64,000 bases of DNA, taken from Epiperipatus broadwayi. Lineage: Eukaryota > Onychophora > Udeonychophora > Euonychophora > Peripatidae. Within the stretch, counting starts at the first letter, position 1, and the number at the start of each line of letters is the position of its first letter. The translations under genes and the position numbers were made by a program. The notes beneath the pieces were generated by a model that had not been told where the DNA came from, did no database searches, and saw nothing but the letters and a program-made list of their open reading frames with translations. The DNA lies in NCBI GenBank assembly GCA_028023455.1, contig JAQFVV010006203.1, forward strand, positions 13,242,348 through 13,306,347. The letters run 5' to 3'. Shown here piece after piece: positions 13,581 to 26,937 of this stretch.

Positions 13581-15606
13581 TTTAACGGTCAGTGAAAAGA
13601 GCCTTAAACGTATCTGCACTACACGGGCGCCATCTAGGCATTTGAACCTAGAAAAATTTATATAGTAGGCAGATATGTAAGTTAAGATTCAAAAAAAATT
13701 TTTATATATATTATTCTGACCGTTTGCCCAAGGTCACTAGCTCATAGAGTAGCAGAGATTTTAAACATTTATAAGTTTCAATAGATTTAGATTCTCAAAA
13801 TATATTAATATTTAAAACAATAAAATAAAAGAAGCCACTGCCAGTAATTAACACACAAATAGATTTTATTGACGCACATTTAAAATTGAGGAATAAATTT
13901 AATTTTTAGATTTTAACATTAATAATTTTTTTAAATTTAAATTCAAATTACTATTTAAATAGACCGCACAGATGGATATTTAAATTATATTTTACTTTAG
14001 CATGTCGAGCATAGATAGTCTACATAGATTTTTTTCCACTTAAAAACTTATCAAAACATTCATTCAATCTCAGACTAAAAGTTCGTAGCCAACCCAATGT
14101 CAGCTTTCAGATATATATTTGCAACTAATGCAATATGAAGATGCTAGCATAAAACCATGCCGACAGGAATGTGCATCTGACAGCGTGATATTATTTGAAG
14201 GAAATGATCCATGTCCAGAACAGGAAAGTACATCTGCCTGACTAAGGAATCATGTATATAATTATTTTTAAAGAGTGCTATGTATGGGGGAGAGCAGTCT
14301 TTCTGCCGTCTTATAAATCCCTGTCCATAGAGCTAGAAGAGGTTAATGGTGCAGGAAATACCTCTGCTACCATTTCAACGATATGACTGCCTCTTTGGGG
14401 TCATGCATTCAGTTGGGCACGTTGCCCTGTATGCTAAACATGCTTCACATTACATTAATATAAACACCCATATATCCCTCCACCAACACTGCCCTAACCA
14501 CGAAACAAATAGCCTGATACTAAAATCCCTTAAATTAAACATAAACGAATTTAAACAGTTATTAATCTTTATCCATGCATCTATCTACACCCAATTTTAA
14601 TTTAATACATTTTATTTAACAGATAGAAATAAATAACCTAGTTAAATACAAACAGAAATAATTAGATTAAAAAAAATGGAAATGATTGAAATAGCAAACG
14701 TATATAAAAACAAATATTTATAATTGATTTAGAGTTCTATTCTTGGTCAGATAAGAGTACATTCATTTATATTACTTTTTTTTTTTGGATTGATTACTTA
14801 TTGACGTTATACGGTAATTATTTAAAAGAAAGTTCAATTGGTAAAAGTTTATACTTTATGGATTCTGCAGATTTTGAGGTCCATCTTCGTGATCACTTAT
14901 GTAGATTGTTTGTTCTTCCTTTTTAAAAAACGAAGCCGCTACTTGCCATTCCTTTTTGGTCCCTAACTGTCATAGGGAGGTCTCAGCTGGTTGTCCGGAA
15001 AATTAAATTTATTGCAGACTTCCACATCATGAAAATCTGCAATATAGCTAGTTATAACGACATATTCATAGTCAGCTCTCAGATAACAATTATAATAATA
15101 ATTTTGCTTTTATATTTTTATTAGTCTCTTATCATCCAATCTTTGGATTCAACCGGCAAGATGTCACTAATCCTCTGGTGTTTCAATTACGGACCGTGCT
15201 GACATTTCTGGTGTTTGCATTGGTCATTTAATTTCTTTGTACTCTCTTATCTGACTATTTAATTTATTTTAAATGCCTCAAGGGCCAGCTTGCTTTCGAA
15301 CAATCATTTAATTAATAAAACAATCATTTCCATTTTCTAAAATTATAGAAATCAACATTATTTCTATTTCCAAAAATATCAAATCTTTATATCTTTACTT
15401 TTTTTACAAACAATTACTTTCAAATATTTTTATTTTTTAAAATAGTTTTTAAAGTTGTCCATCATGCGATCTATATATACGTTAAACAGTTTTTAAATTT
15501 CAGTTTTTAAGTTAAGTTTTTTTCTTTTTAATAAATCAATTTTTATTTATGATCCCTTTTATTTTAATTTTAAAATAATGTGACGGCATATTATATTCCG
15601 TTACAA
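13581..15606. mobile_element. 2.0 kb non-coding insertion inside the hAT gene
   Basis: The hAT reading stops in a TATATATA run at 13571-13580 and resumes after a similar run at 15607, so this segment was inserted later. Its ends are weakly inverted: ttttaacgg at the left and ccgttacaa at the right. The TA-rich flanks could hide a target duplication. No transposase is recognised. One plus-strand frame at 14125-14240 is open (KPCRQECASDSVILFEGND) but matches nothing I know. The first 155 bp carry their own inverted ends, aacggtcag and ctgaccgtt. Confidence 0.65.
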
Positions 15607-16850
15607 TATATATATATATACATGTGATGAACATTCACTAAATCTTGTTTGCCATGCTGCTGTAGATTGCTGTTTACATGCAGTAAACTTTTTTACTATT
15701 GTTCACTTTCTTTTCAACTTTTACAAAGAGATGGTCTGTGATGTTATTTTCCTTGAAAACAGATTCAACTACTAGAGTACTAAAGAGAATGTCTGGCACT
15801 AGATGGGAAGCACATGTCAAAGCAGTATCTGCCATATATGTGAGTTATAAGCCAATCATAGATGCTCTAAGGCATATTTATGCTGATGAGAATGAAAAAG
15901 GAGCTACAAGACTACAAGCTAATAATAGTCTTTTGGAAAAAATGGAGAAAATAGATGCTATATATATATGTAATCGTTTTCTGGAAAAAATTTGCAAAAC
16001 CAGTCTGGCATTTCACTTATTACATGTACAAATCTGTACATATCACTTTCTTACTATGTTAAAAATATCAAGAAAATTTTGATAATATTGAAGAAGTGGC
16101 TCAATTTAGTTTGCCTGATGTAGAATATAATTCTACAAAAAAAAGAAAGAGGGTGAGACAAAAAACAAATCAACGAAGGAGCTGCACATGATGCTAATGA
16201 GCTTTCTCCAAGAGACAAACTTCAAGTGAAATCTCTCATTCATATCAGACAGCCTTGAGATAAATTTAACAAGAAGAGCAACAATCTGTAATTATGTTGC
16301 AAATAAATTTTCATTTTTTAGTTGATTTAGAAGCTTTAGAGGGATAGCTATGTAAAGCAATAGATACCCTAATGAAAGAGTATTCACATGATGTTGATAT
16401 TAACCTCACGAGTGAACTGAGGCACTTCCATAATTATGTCAAGTAGAATTATCATGAAAAAGAACAAATTTAACACAAAGATCTGTATCAAATCATCATT
16501 CAAAATAAGATTCAGTTAGTTTTCCCTAATACTAAAGTAATATTATGACTATTTCTGTGTCTAATGGTAACAAATTGTCAAGAAAAAGATTATTTTCACA
16601 GCAAAAGAGAATAAAAATAAACTGAGAGCAACTCAAGAAAAATTGTCTGCACTTAGCATCATGAGTATAGAAAGTGACATGTTATGCAGCATATCTTTTG
16701 ATGACATAATCAATGATTTTGCATTTGGGAAATCAAGAAAAAAAAATGTTTTAAATTGGAACATAGAGCCTTTTAGAGGATTATATAATATAATTTCTGT
16801 GATTTTGCAAGCGTATTCTTTATTATTTCTTTTAATAAAAATTAAATGAC
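15607..16850 (+). pseudogene. hAT-family transposase, 3' part
   Basis: This continues the 12230-13580 gene. It resumes with CDEHSLNLVCHAAVDCC, followed by the conserved KRMSGTRWEAHVKAV (15785-15830) and the DALRHIYADENEKGATR region. It ends with the dimerisation motif: KLSALSIMSIESDML, then SFDDIINDFAFGKSRK near 16640-16745. These motifs are characteristic of ZMYM-like hAT proteins. Stops near 16082 and beyond break the frame. A GC-richer tail with ggggcctcag at 16936 may be the 3' end of the element. Confidence 0.87.
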
Positions 16851-17805
16851 AATATATTTCCCTTATCCATATATTTAAGAGTTGTATATATTTTAAAGTT
16901 TTTTTCTGAGATTAGCTAGTATAATTTAAAACAGTAGGGGCCTCAGGTCTCTATATAGATTAGGGGCTCATCAAATCTAAATCTGACACTGGCTTTAGGT
17001 ATTAAATTTTTTCCCAGAGATTTTAAGAAATATTATTTCTTTTTGGAATTTTTCTACTTTAAAACACTCAAAAGCAAATTCGTTAATATTTATTGGTATT
17101 ATTAAATATATATTTGAAAAATAGTTTGTTCTAATGATGCTTTTTCCAGTTCTGCCAGTCTTGGGTTTAGAAATAGATATAGAAGATTGAAAACTCAGTG
17201 TTTATCCACCTATTTAACCAGCACAGAAGAGAATCAACCTTTTAATATGACCTCATAAATTTTGTTTTTCCATGATGTCTTATCTAATTTTCTTTCCTAG
17301 CATCATCAAAAAATTTTATGAGATTCTCAGAAATTTCTGGATCTTTGACACACAAATAGATTGTAATCAGAATTTCAGTTTCTTTCACCCCAAATTGCAA
17401 TAAGTTATTTTTGATATGTACAAAGGATAGATTCTTTAGCAGAAAATATTATAAGTTTGTTAAATCTACCATAGTAAAAAGGAATATGTGGAATTGAATA
17501 TCAAAATATTGAATATTAATTCCAGCAATAAATGGAATTGAATATCAAGATATTTAATATATTGTACAGTAAGCCAAATTAACATCTTAAAACTCAATAA
17601 CTTTCAACTATAAAAAATATATAAATTTTAAGAGTAAAAAAATTTGGTTTATTTTACTTTAGGAAAAATGATCCACTAATAGAAGATTGGCATATAATGC
17701 TGATCCATATATGTTGATCCATTTTTGTTGACCCAAAACAAGAATCAGCAGTGATATATGTATATTATCTGCTTGAATGGATTGTTCCCCCTTTCTTAGT
17801 ATTGT

Positions 17806-17949
17806 AAATTATGTGCATAATATTTATATCATATCTTTACTAAAAGAGAATCTCATTAACTCTCAGTTGTATATCTAAAATTATGTGCATAATATTTATA
17901 TCATATCTTTACTAAAAGAGAATCTCATTAACTCTCAGTTGTATATCTC
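17806..17949. repeat. Exact 72 bp tandem duplication
   Basis: Two adjacent copies (17806-17877 and 17878-17949) start aaattatgtgcataa and end ctcagttgtatatct. I see no mismatch between them, so the duplication is very recent or is an assembly artefact. Confidence 0.93.
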
Positions 17950-18254
17950 AAAGGCTGCTGTGAAAACTGAAATCTACAAATACAAAAAATGCAACAGAAC
18001 CAGAAAGGATCAGACCGGATAAGATAAAATGCTTACCTAATATTATATATATATAAGGCAGATTAAACAATACATTCCAGAGGTATAAAAAAATTAGTCA
18101 TGATTTCCTTCAAGAATAATTATAGAATGCTCTAATTAGAAGAAAGTTGATTTATAAACAATAAATTGATAAAGTTAAATCAAACTACATACATTTTTTA
18201 TTATTTGAATATAATATTCATCTACAATTGAAATATAATATATATGTATTAAAC

Positions 18255-18570
18255 AATATATCTTTTCAAAATAATCACAATTTCTTATACCTTTTAAGTA
18301 AAAATATTTATTATTATAATAATAGTTTCGACTGTTCCTCGCAGTCTTCTTCAGATCTCATTCTATGCCTCTATTTTTCCCTTTCCGTGGAAAGGGAAAA
18401 GTAGAGGCATGGAAAAGGAAAAGTAGAGGCATGGAAAGGGAAAAGTAGAGGCATAGAATGAGATCTGAAGAAGACTGAGAGGAAAAGTCGAAACTGTTAT
18501 AATAATAATAAATATTTTTGCTTAAAAGATGTAAGAAGTTGTGATTATTTTGAAAAGATATATTGTTGTA
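18255..18570. repeat. Foldback with hammerhead-like core in both arms
   Basis: The arms are about 18258-18385 and 18437-18566. The right arm (plus) and left arm (minus) each contain CTGAAGA, then GACTG, a loop, CAGTC in the left arm (AAGTC in the right), then GAAAC. This resembles hammerhead boxes around stem II. An (ata)n run follows the core. Such cores are known from Penelope-like element terminal repeats. The stem III and cleavage side are not clearly formed, so activity is doubtful. Confidence 0.7.
18391..18456. repeat. 22 bp tandem repeat in the foldback loop
   Basis: Three units of aaagggaaaagtagaggcat plus two bases lie at 18391, 18413 and 18435, with single-base differences. The last unit runs into the right arm of the foldback. 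Confidence 0.9.
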
Positions 18571-19501
18571 TATGAAGAAGCAAAATTAAGGAAGAGGAAG
18601 AAGGAAAAAATGTTTACAAAATTATATAAGAATATATGTATTAAGTGAAATTCTAATGACTTTAATGAGCACATTAATAATTTTGAAGCTTATCAAATAT
18701 GTAAAGCTAAGAATATAAACCAATCTGCAGAACAAACAAATCTGAATATGTTACTAAAATAATTCACAAATTAGATTCCTAAAGAATCAATTTAACAAAC
18801 ATATAAATAATGTCTATCCTTTATTGCATCAATGAAAATCTATTTTATCATCTTTTATTTGGAAAAAAAAATGACAAAATAGTGGCACTGATATAACAAA
18901 AGGTGGATATTATTTATAAGTTTGTTTAAATGATTCTTTAGGCATCTAGTTTGTGAATTATCTTAGTACCATATTTGGGCTTGTTTGTTCCATAAATAGA
19001 TATGTTAAGTGATAATAAATACCTATAGGTATAATTAATTAATTATCATGCTATCAAAAATTATACCTACAGACAATAGATCTGTTAGATCTTAATACAT
19101 GTATAATTTTTGTATTTCAGTTGCAAGCACTATATTCAGCTAATAAAAATATATATAACTAGCCTTTTTGATATAATTTATCCATAGATTAAATGTATTA
19201 ATTGAGAAGTAGTTTACAGGTCAATGCTTTTAAATATTTAGGAATTTAATTAGAAGAGAATCCTATTTCATGAAATCAAAATTAATACAGAGTCTACACA
19301 ATCTTTGTGCATAACTTGATAAGAAGGATAAATATTGATAATTATAGAAAAAGATAATGAAAAATGATTAGAGATTTAAAAAAATGGGTTTGGAATAAAG
19401 ATAAAAATAAATAAAATCACAAAACATTAAGAAAAATAGAGAAAATTAAAACATTACTAGAACTAAACATTTTTTCAGAAGAAAAGAAATAACAAAGGAA
19501 G

Positions 19502-19901
19502 CATTAGATCAATGGTTCCCAACCTTTTTTTGGCCATGCTTCATCTAAGCATCTCTAAAATTCTGATGCCCACCACCTGTGACATATAATTCTTATTATT
19601 CAAAAAGTAAACTCCTATTCATGAGGAGGAAGCCTAAAAGACTGATAACTTGTTCCAAGTAACAATGGAGAGGTAAGGAACAAAGATTATCTGAACAGAA
19701 AAGACACTGAAAAGTTGGTATGAAAAGAAGGACATTTTAAAAAATATTCTTAGTTTAATTTATGAATAATAAGTTATAAGAACAATTAGTGAACTTTCAA
19801 ATTGACTGTACCTAACTAAAAAAAAATCCAGTTATAACTCATTCTCGAACTGCCCCCCCCCCCTTCAGATGTGCTCCATGCTAGGAACCACAACATTAGA
19901 T
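19502..19901. mobile_element. Non-autonomous hAT element (MITE) with 8 bp target duplication
   Basis: The element proper is 19510-19893 (384 bp). It starts CAATGGTTCCCAACC and ends with GGAACCACAA, an imperfect terminal inverted repeat of the widespread CAGTGGTTCCC type. It is flanked on both sides by cattagat (19502-19509 and 19894-19901), the 8 bp duplication expected of hAT transposition. There is no ORF; a C10-C13 run lies at about 19851-19863. The intact duplication implies a fairly young insertion. Confidence 0.87.
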
Positions 19902-20255
19902 GAAAGAACAAAAATGAAAGTTTAAAAAAAATATATATTAAAAATGTATAAAGTAATATTTATTAAGGCTATAACCTTAAGACTATGTACCTGAAAAAAT
20001 GACAGTAGGGAAGATGTGTAAAAAAATAAAAAAATGTAATATGAGAAAGGAAGGCTTAAAAAAAAATATTGAATATGAGGTATCTATGCAATAGTAGATA
20101 TATGAATATAAGAATAAAATACATATTTGATGTTTTATTTTAAAAAAGTGTTGATCAAACATTTAAATTAAATAAGAATTTTTAATTGGAATACTAATAA
20201 TAAAAAATTATAATAAAGCTCATAACATAAATAAATATTTCAAAATAATACTTAC

Positions 20256-20290
20256 AGGATCCTTTGGATTATCTCTAAATAAATAAAAAC
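20256..20290 (-). CDS. TPCN1: TPC1-like 35 bp microexon after S5
   Basis: This microexon of 35 bp completes a Gly codon and encodes FYLFRDNPKDP. It corresponds to GFYLFSPNPSDP, the start of the S5-pore turret in human TPC1. The acceptor is attttgtag and the donor gtaagt. It joins in phase with both neighbours, which lie 7.0 kb and 9.4 kb away. ORF-based methods would miss it. Confidence 0.9.
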
Positions 20291-21904
20291 CTACAAAATG
20301 TAAATATTATTTATTTTAAAATATTCATAAATAATATTTTTCTACCTAAAATAACTTAACATACTACAAACCTATCATATATATCAAAGAAATTACACAG
20401 ATTCTTCTAGATTACATACAATCAGCATTTAACAATTGTAATTAATTCATCTATTATCATTCTAAATGTGTGCAAAGTAATGTGTGTGAATAATTAGGGG
20501 ATATGAGAATATAGCACTAAATGGCTCTACTAAATAGTTTCTGGCTGTTATCCATTTCATCCTCTTGCCAAAAATTCAGCAATGCCTGTAAATAATTTAC
20601 TATAGACATCAATAAAATTTATAGTTATTTATTTAGTGTCAATGACTAACAAGCAAATATGCTCTAGTTCAAAACCTTATGATGTTTATTTTTAATTTCA
20701 AGCTAATACTTTAAATAACAATATAAAACTTAAAAATGGCACTGCTCTTTAATAAGAACAATCAATATCTAGAAACTACTTTAGGAATATGTTTGATACT
20801 GCAATCTAGTATTTACTGATTACTTGTGGGTGCATAAATGACTAATAAGATAAGTCATATGAGGTAGATTAATTAAAATTAGCAAACTCTCATGTCAAAC
20901 AGTGATAAAAATAAACTTCCTTCTCGCTTTGTAATGAAAAAATATATAATAAACATTTTAATCAAACTATTAGAATGTTTACAAAACAGTTTTTAAACAC
21001 AATAGTTTTTTAATATTTTTATTCGTAACAATATAAAATTACTTATGTTTAAAAATATAATAATCTCCAAGAATTCCTTCAAAAGTTACATTTGTAACTT
21101 TAAATTTAAAAAAAAAAAAAATTTTTTTTTTTTAATTTTACTAATAGTTTTTTTTTTTTCAACTCAAAATACTTTCTTAATTTATGTATTACACTGCAAA
21201 TCTAAACAGTAACCATTTATCTATATGTGTGTAATTAAACAATGGTTCACTTATTCAAATACATGTGTGTTAAAGCTTATGATGTAACTTTAAATATTAA
21301 AATAAATCAAATGCATTAAAAAAGATGGCTAACAATAACAAACTATCACTGATAATGATCAAATATTATTGCTTCATTGTAATTTTGACACTACATGGTT
21401 TATCATGGGATTAAAGAAATGGTCTTGAAAGCTTAATTGAAACACAACCAATTATTTGTAGCAATGGAATATTTCATGAATCTCCAAAGGAAGTAATCAT
21501 TTTATTATTTATTTATTTTTAAATCCTACTAACTACTCCTCAGTATTTCTTCAAAATTTAATATACATAAGCAATTTATATCAAACCCTAGTTACAAAAT
21601 TTCATATTTTAGTTCTAAAAGCAGATAGCTAAACTTGGATCACCAGATTTCATTAGAAACAAAAAAATAAATTATAATATCTTTAAAAATATTATTTTAA
21701 TTTGTCATTAAATTAATGATTCCAGAAAATTAAAAATTTTAATTTTATTAACATGCAGCAGTTGGTGAATGTAATTAAAAAATAGATTGCTATTACCATC
21801 AGTGGTAGTTCATCAATGCAATCACTTTAACATAACTTATTTTAGCATTTTAGTATTTAGAATTACATAATGAGCTTTAATAAAAAGAAGACAAACAAAC
21901 TTTT

Positions 21905-22155
21905 GGTCATGCACTCTTCAAATTTACATACAATCTCCCGCAAGCATTAATTTAAAAAACCTAAGTCAACAACTTTTGCTTAGAGTTTATTGTTATGTTA
22001 TAATTCAAGCATACAATAAGTTAAAGCCCTAATTTCAGCATGGTGAGCAAAAGTTGACTTATATAATGATAAACTCTAAGCATAAGTGGTGGTCCACTTA
22101 CACTTTTTAAACTAATGCACAAGTGAGTATATGTAAATTTATGAAGAGTGCATGG
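21905..22155. repeat. Foldback related to the 32 kb tandem repeat
   Basis: The arms begin catgcactcttcaaattta at 21910 and end with its near complement at 22153. The minus-strand reading of the right half (tgcttagagtttat, then accatgctgaaattagggct and attgtatgcttga) aligns with the 0.33 kb repeat at 31.9-32.5 kb (aagtttagagtgtat, agcatgcttaaatcaggg). It is probably two head-to-head copies of that family. Confidence 0.6.
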
Positions 22156-24599
22156 CCGCTTCTCTATATTACAACATAGTCAGCACTATATAAATAAACT
22201 ATTTATTATGAGCTTTAATGATTTTTTTATCATTAGCATAAATATAGTATCAAGAAAATTTATATTAATTACATTTAAAATCTAGTAATTTCAATAAAAA
22301 TGAAGATTATCATCACTTTCAACCATTATCGATCCACTGCAACATAAAATTCTCTCCAAGTTTAATCCAGTTTCTCCAATCCATAGTTTTACTTCTTTAT
22401 ATCACACCAAAAACATCCTTATTTTAATCATACATTTCATATGAGGTCTCTTTCAAGATCTTTTACAATCATATTGAATCCACCTCTAAATTGCAATCTA
22501 TGGCACATTCTCATAGGGTCAGTTTTAAGAAAATTCCCTTCACCATTTGTGCCAAGCTCCTAAACATCACTAAGTACAAATCAAGGCAGAAAATGACTAT
22601 TATATTAAATCTAATTTTGCTATAAACTTAGTAAAGAGTATTTAGTGCTGTGACTCATACAGATTTTATAGTTTATAAATTTTGTAGTTTCAATGATCAA
22701 TATTATGAAAACAAGAACTCATTTGTTGAAATGCTAATATCTTGTTCCACTGGGTATGGTTGTAAAGGCAACAGAATGTGTTTAAATATTTAGTTTTTGT
22801 TAGCAAAATATAATATTGAATAAAAATACTTGTCTGGCTAATAAAGCTACTAACCTTAAAATTTAATAAAAGTGTGGAGATTAAAAGTTTGAAATATAAT
22901 AACAATGAAATTATTGACTCTATGCTTATAATTTAATAAGACTTTTATATATTAATATTCTTTCTTGAATCACCAAGAAACAAAATGATTTTTTTTTAGA
23001 AATATTAATTTTTACAATTTTCATTGTAACAAATTCAAATCATATTTTATTAAATGTTAAATTGTTATTAAAAATTGTTATATTTTCATACTCTTAAAAA
23101 AAAAAATAGATTTCATGAAATATAATTAATTATTTAAAAATTGAGTGATCACATACATCTTAATATTACAAGAAAATGCTAATGTACAAAATATTCTCTT
23201 AAAATTGAGATGCTCATATCAAAGTTATGCTAAGTAAAAGCATGGCAAGCAATAGCAAACTGCCATGAATGGTAATCAAGTCTTTGTTGTTTTATAGTCT
23301 TTTCTTGATTTAGTACAAACTATATCATTTTAAATTGAGTGAATCTATATCATATTTTTATCACTGGATTTTTATTTAACCTCTGCAAAAAAAGAATTTT
23401 CTCAACTACTACAATTATTTAGTTCCAGGTCTGTGAGTAAACAATTTATGAAAAATTCAACAGAGTGTCTACATTACATATGAATCTTTAGAAATTCATG
23501 TAAATGAGTTTTATGTATATGGAAGAATAAAACATATTCATAAAATGTTCTTAATAGCTTACAGGCAAATAAATAAATAAATAATAATAATGAAGATGCT
23601 GATGATTCTGGCACAGTGATGATGATGATGATAATGATAATATTGGCATACATCAAAAACGTGAAAAAATATAAACAAGTTCATAAAAACTAAAGATTTT
23701 GTGAAATATATAAAAATGGAATTAATTTAGCTTCAGATCTGACAAGGTAGGAACTTAACTGTGTAAAAAGGGAACACATTATCATTTATTTATTTATTAA
23801 CCTTCGAGGTGTTAAATCTAAATAGAAATCAGTTTCTATTATGAAAGAGAGTAATGTAATGAAAAAATATCGAACTGTCAACACAGGCATGGGGATTCAG
23901 ATGTTTAATACCTTTAGCTTATCTGACAAGCAAAGAAGGCAGTCTAAATTTTTTTAATTGCTAAATAGTAATGATATGGTAAGAGTTTAAAATTATTGGG
24001 CATTAATAAAAAATTCAAATATTTGGAAACATTAACAGAAATATTTATAATAAAAAAAGGAATCTATTAAAATTTTTGCCTATCCTGAAATGTTAAGTCT
24101 AAAAAGCATCCCATAAATGTGTATTCCATCTTTCACACTTTGCTTTAATGTAAATAATAATCAAGCTCATTCTGATCTAATTTGTGGTTATTAAGGCTAG
24201 GATTTGGGGCAGAAAATGAAAGAATTCCCTTAAAACCAATCCTGTGAATATTATATATATATATTCTATATCATAGTTAAATTATGAATAAAGGCGGAAG
24301 GAATGGCTAAATGCTCATTCATAACAATCTGTAATATATGTATACAGGCAGTTCCAACTTACATAAGTAGTCCATTCCACAATTTTTTTTCTGACTCACT
24401 TTACATATAAGTTGAAAAAAAAAAATTATAAACATTTCTTGCTCTGATGTATTAAAACAGAGTGAGAATATTTTAAAAATATTTTTCTAAATATGTATTA
24501 TTTTTTAAATAGTGTCTACTGTTTTAAAATAATAAGATATTTTACAATTAGTAGTTTTATACTTAATAAAGATTATTCTGCAGTTAACGAAAGCTATAT

Positions 24600-24950
24600 A
24601 TATATAACGTAGTTTTTGAGTTAATCCATGTATTATTTTTGATTACTTCCCAATGTTTTGAAGAAATAGCATTCACCATTGCCAATGTTAACTTTCAAAG
24701 AAAACCATTAGATCTCAAATAATAATAAGATTGAGTGTGAAGTAGTTGAGCATTCAGAATACTCCATGCTCAATCTCATTCTTTATCTCATTCAATTTCA
24801 TTACTATTTGAGATTCAACAGTTTTTCTTTGAAAAGTTAATGTTAACAGTGGTGGATGCTATTTCATCAAAATGTTGGGAAGTAACCAAAAATAACATAC
24901 GATTTAACCCAAAAATTACTTTATTTGCATCATATAACTATAAAAACATT
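24600..24950. mobile_element. Inverted-repeat element (MITE-like), copy 1
   Basis: The left end is acgtagtttttgagttaatc, then catgtattatttttgattac. The right end is its complement, ending gatttaacccaaaaattact. Inner arms (agaaaaaccattagatctca and its complement) extend the match, giving arms of about 150 bp. The same terminal sequence occurs in a shorter copy at 28.6 kb, which makes a family. No ORF is seen and no target duplication is clear. Confidence 0.7.
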
Positions 24951-25215
24951 AAATACAATATATATATATCTCCTTTTACTTCAACAAAAAAAACTCCAAC
25001 AAAAGAGTTATTATAGGTTAATAAGAAAATTTGTTTAGCCTCTGGGATTGTCAATTAGTAGAAACTGATAGTTTCTTAGTAATAACAAAAACTAAATGTT
25101 ATCTCTGTTTACATAGATATAATCTCGTTTCTATTCTTTTTTATAATAACAATCCATAAAAATACTTAATTCAACATATTTATATATGTGTGAGAAATAC
25201 TTGAAATTACCATTT

Positions 25216-26040
25216 CATAGTAACTATTGCTACAGTAATTGATATGCTCTCTAGCTTCTGTATTTGATTAACAGTATAATAAAAAACTGGATTACAGAAT
25301 ATCTTTAATTAAGTTCTCTTTGGTTATAAAGAAGACTGTCATAATTCACTTTAGCCAGAATAGGAATTTTAATCAATCTAGATATATACTGTAAATTAAT
25401 TTTCACCAGTAACATCGTAATATTAACTCACTGTAAATCGTAAGATTTCGCATAAGTTAATTTGTAAAAGAAATAGTGGATTTAAACAATGGAGAATACA
25501 ACTACTTCACACTTCCAAATCAAGATGCTTCAGATTCACCTATATAAGTGGACATTTAGGTTAAAGATAAGACAGCTGCTCTTATCTTTATAAAAGTCGC
25601 TATCTTGTGTCATGGCTTGGAAGATCCCACTATCGGCAAAATATTCTTGATTATTGCAAATTTTAAAGCTCATTGAATACACGTTAGTGCCTGTTCAGAC
25701 TATTTAAATAATTATTTATCTAATTTTTTTTAATTAACTCAAAGTAGGAAATTTCTTCACATTTTTAAACTTTGTAAACAAACATTTACATAATAAATAT
25801 GTAATTATAAGTAATCACAATTGTGAATATATATAATGTCAATATTAACATTTTATAATAACTACTGTTACAGTTAATTGGTATAGGCTCTTTAGCTTCA
25901 GCATTCAGTAATATACATTCATTAATCCAAATATCAGTTTAATAATTATCTTATAATATATATCTAGATTAATTAAAATTCACTTCTCTGACTAAAATTG
26001 TTTATGACAATCTTCTTTATAACAAAGAGAATTTAATAAA
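25216..26040. repeat. Composite direct and inverted repeats
   Basis: A block at 25219-25265 (tagtaactattgctacagta) recurs in direct orientation at 25856-25900. A block at 25310-25400 (ttctctttggttataaagaa and tcaatctagatatatac) recurs inverted at 25965-26038. The order suggests two copies of one repeat, the second partly inverted. Confidence 0.55.
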
Positions 26041-26937
26041 AGATTGTTTGTAGTCCATTCTTTTATTATATATATTGTCAAAAGCAAAAACTAGAGGGCA
26101 TATAGATTACGATAACAAATGTTACTATAAAATTATAATCTTGAACATTACATGAATATTCACAATGACAATTATTTATCTATATTGTATTGATGAGTTA
26201 AATTATTATTCCATTTTGAACAAAGTTACTTTTTGATTAATGAATTAAAAAAAGATATATAATTGCCTCTTTTTCATTTAAATGGTAGGAAAAAGAAATA
26301 AAATCAGATTGCTATTAAGAAAAATAAATTTTCTTTAACAAATTCCCATACAGGTATAGAATATAAAAATATTTTTCAACAAATGAAAATAACCATTACA
26401 TTATGTTAAAAGAATATAAAACTAAGTAAAACTGAAGACTATGTTAACTTATACATCAAATTTTTTGAATTTTTGATTCTTTATATATGCCAGAAAATGT
26501 TTATTTAAATCTTCATTAGCATAATTTAGGATTACATAAATAGAAGAATGCATACATAAATATATATATATCAGTAAAATCAATCAACATTTAGACAATT
26601 TCAATATCAATAACAATCAATAATCTCAACTTGTTGTCAAGGCAACCTCCTTTTAATAATAGAAATGGAATCCCACCTTTATTTATGGTTCAATATATTT
26701 ATATAGATACTAAAGATTGCAACTTCACCACAAAGATTGAAATTATTGATACAAAGAAGTTTAAATAAATTTCTTTAAATGGGCAAATATAACCTGTTCT
26801 GAATACAGACTAATAAATAGTCAATCATAACATTATAAACTGCAATTATAATTTTCAAATTGCATCCAAAGTATTACTTAAATAATAAGTGTAATAATGT
26901 TCAAGGCTATATATATATATCTTAAATATTGTAACTA

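Larger units (their letters stand above)
10877..20255 (-). other. Intron before the pore exon (9.4 kb)
   Basis: It holds the split hAT gene, a 72 bp duplication, the hammerhead-like foldback and a hAT MITE, all listed separately. The stretches 10.9-12.2 kb and 18.6-19.5 kb are AT-rich with no recognised element. Confidence 0.6.

Noticed and set aside
22690-22905. Minus-strand ORF of 71 codons resembling a membrane protein
   Set aside because: No homology cues; AT-rich intron gives such frames often.
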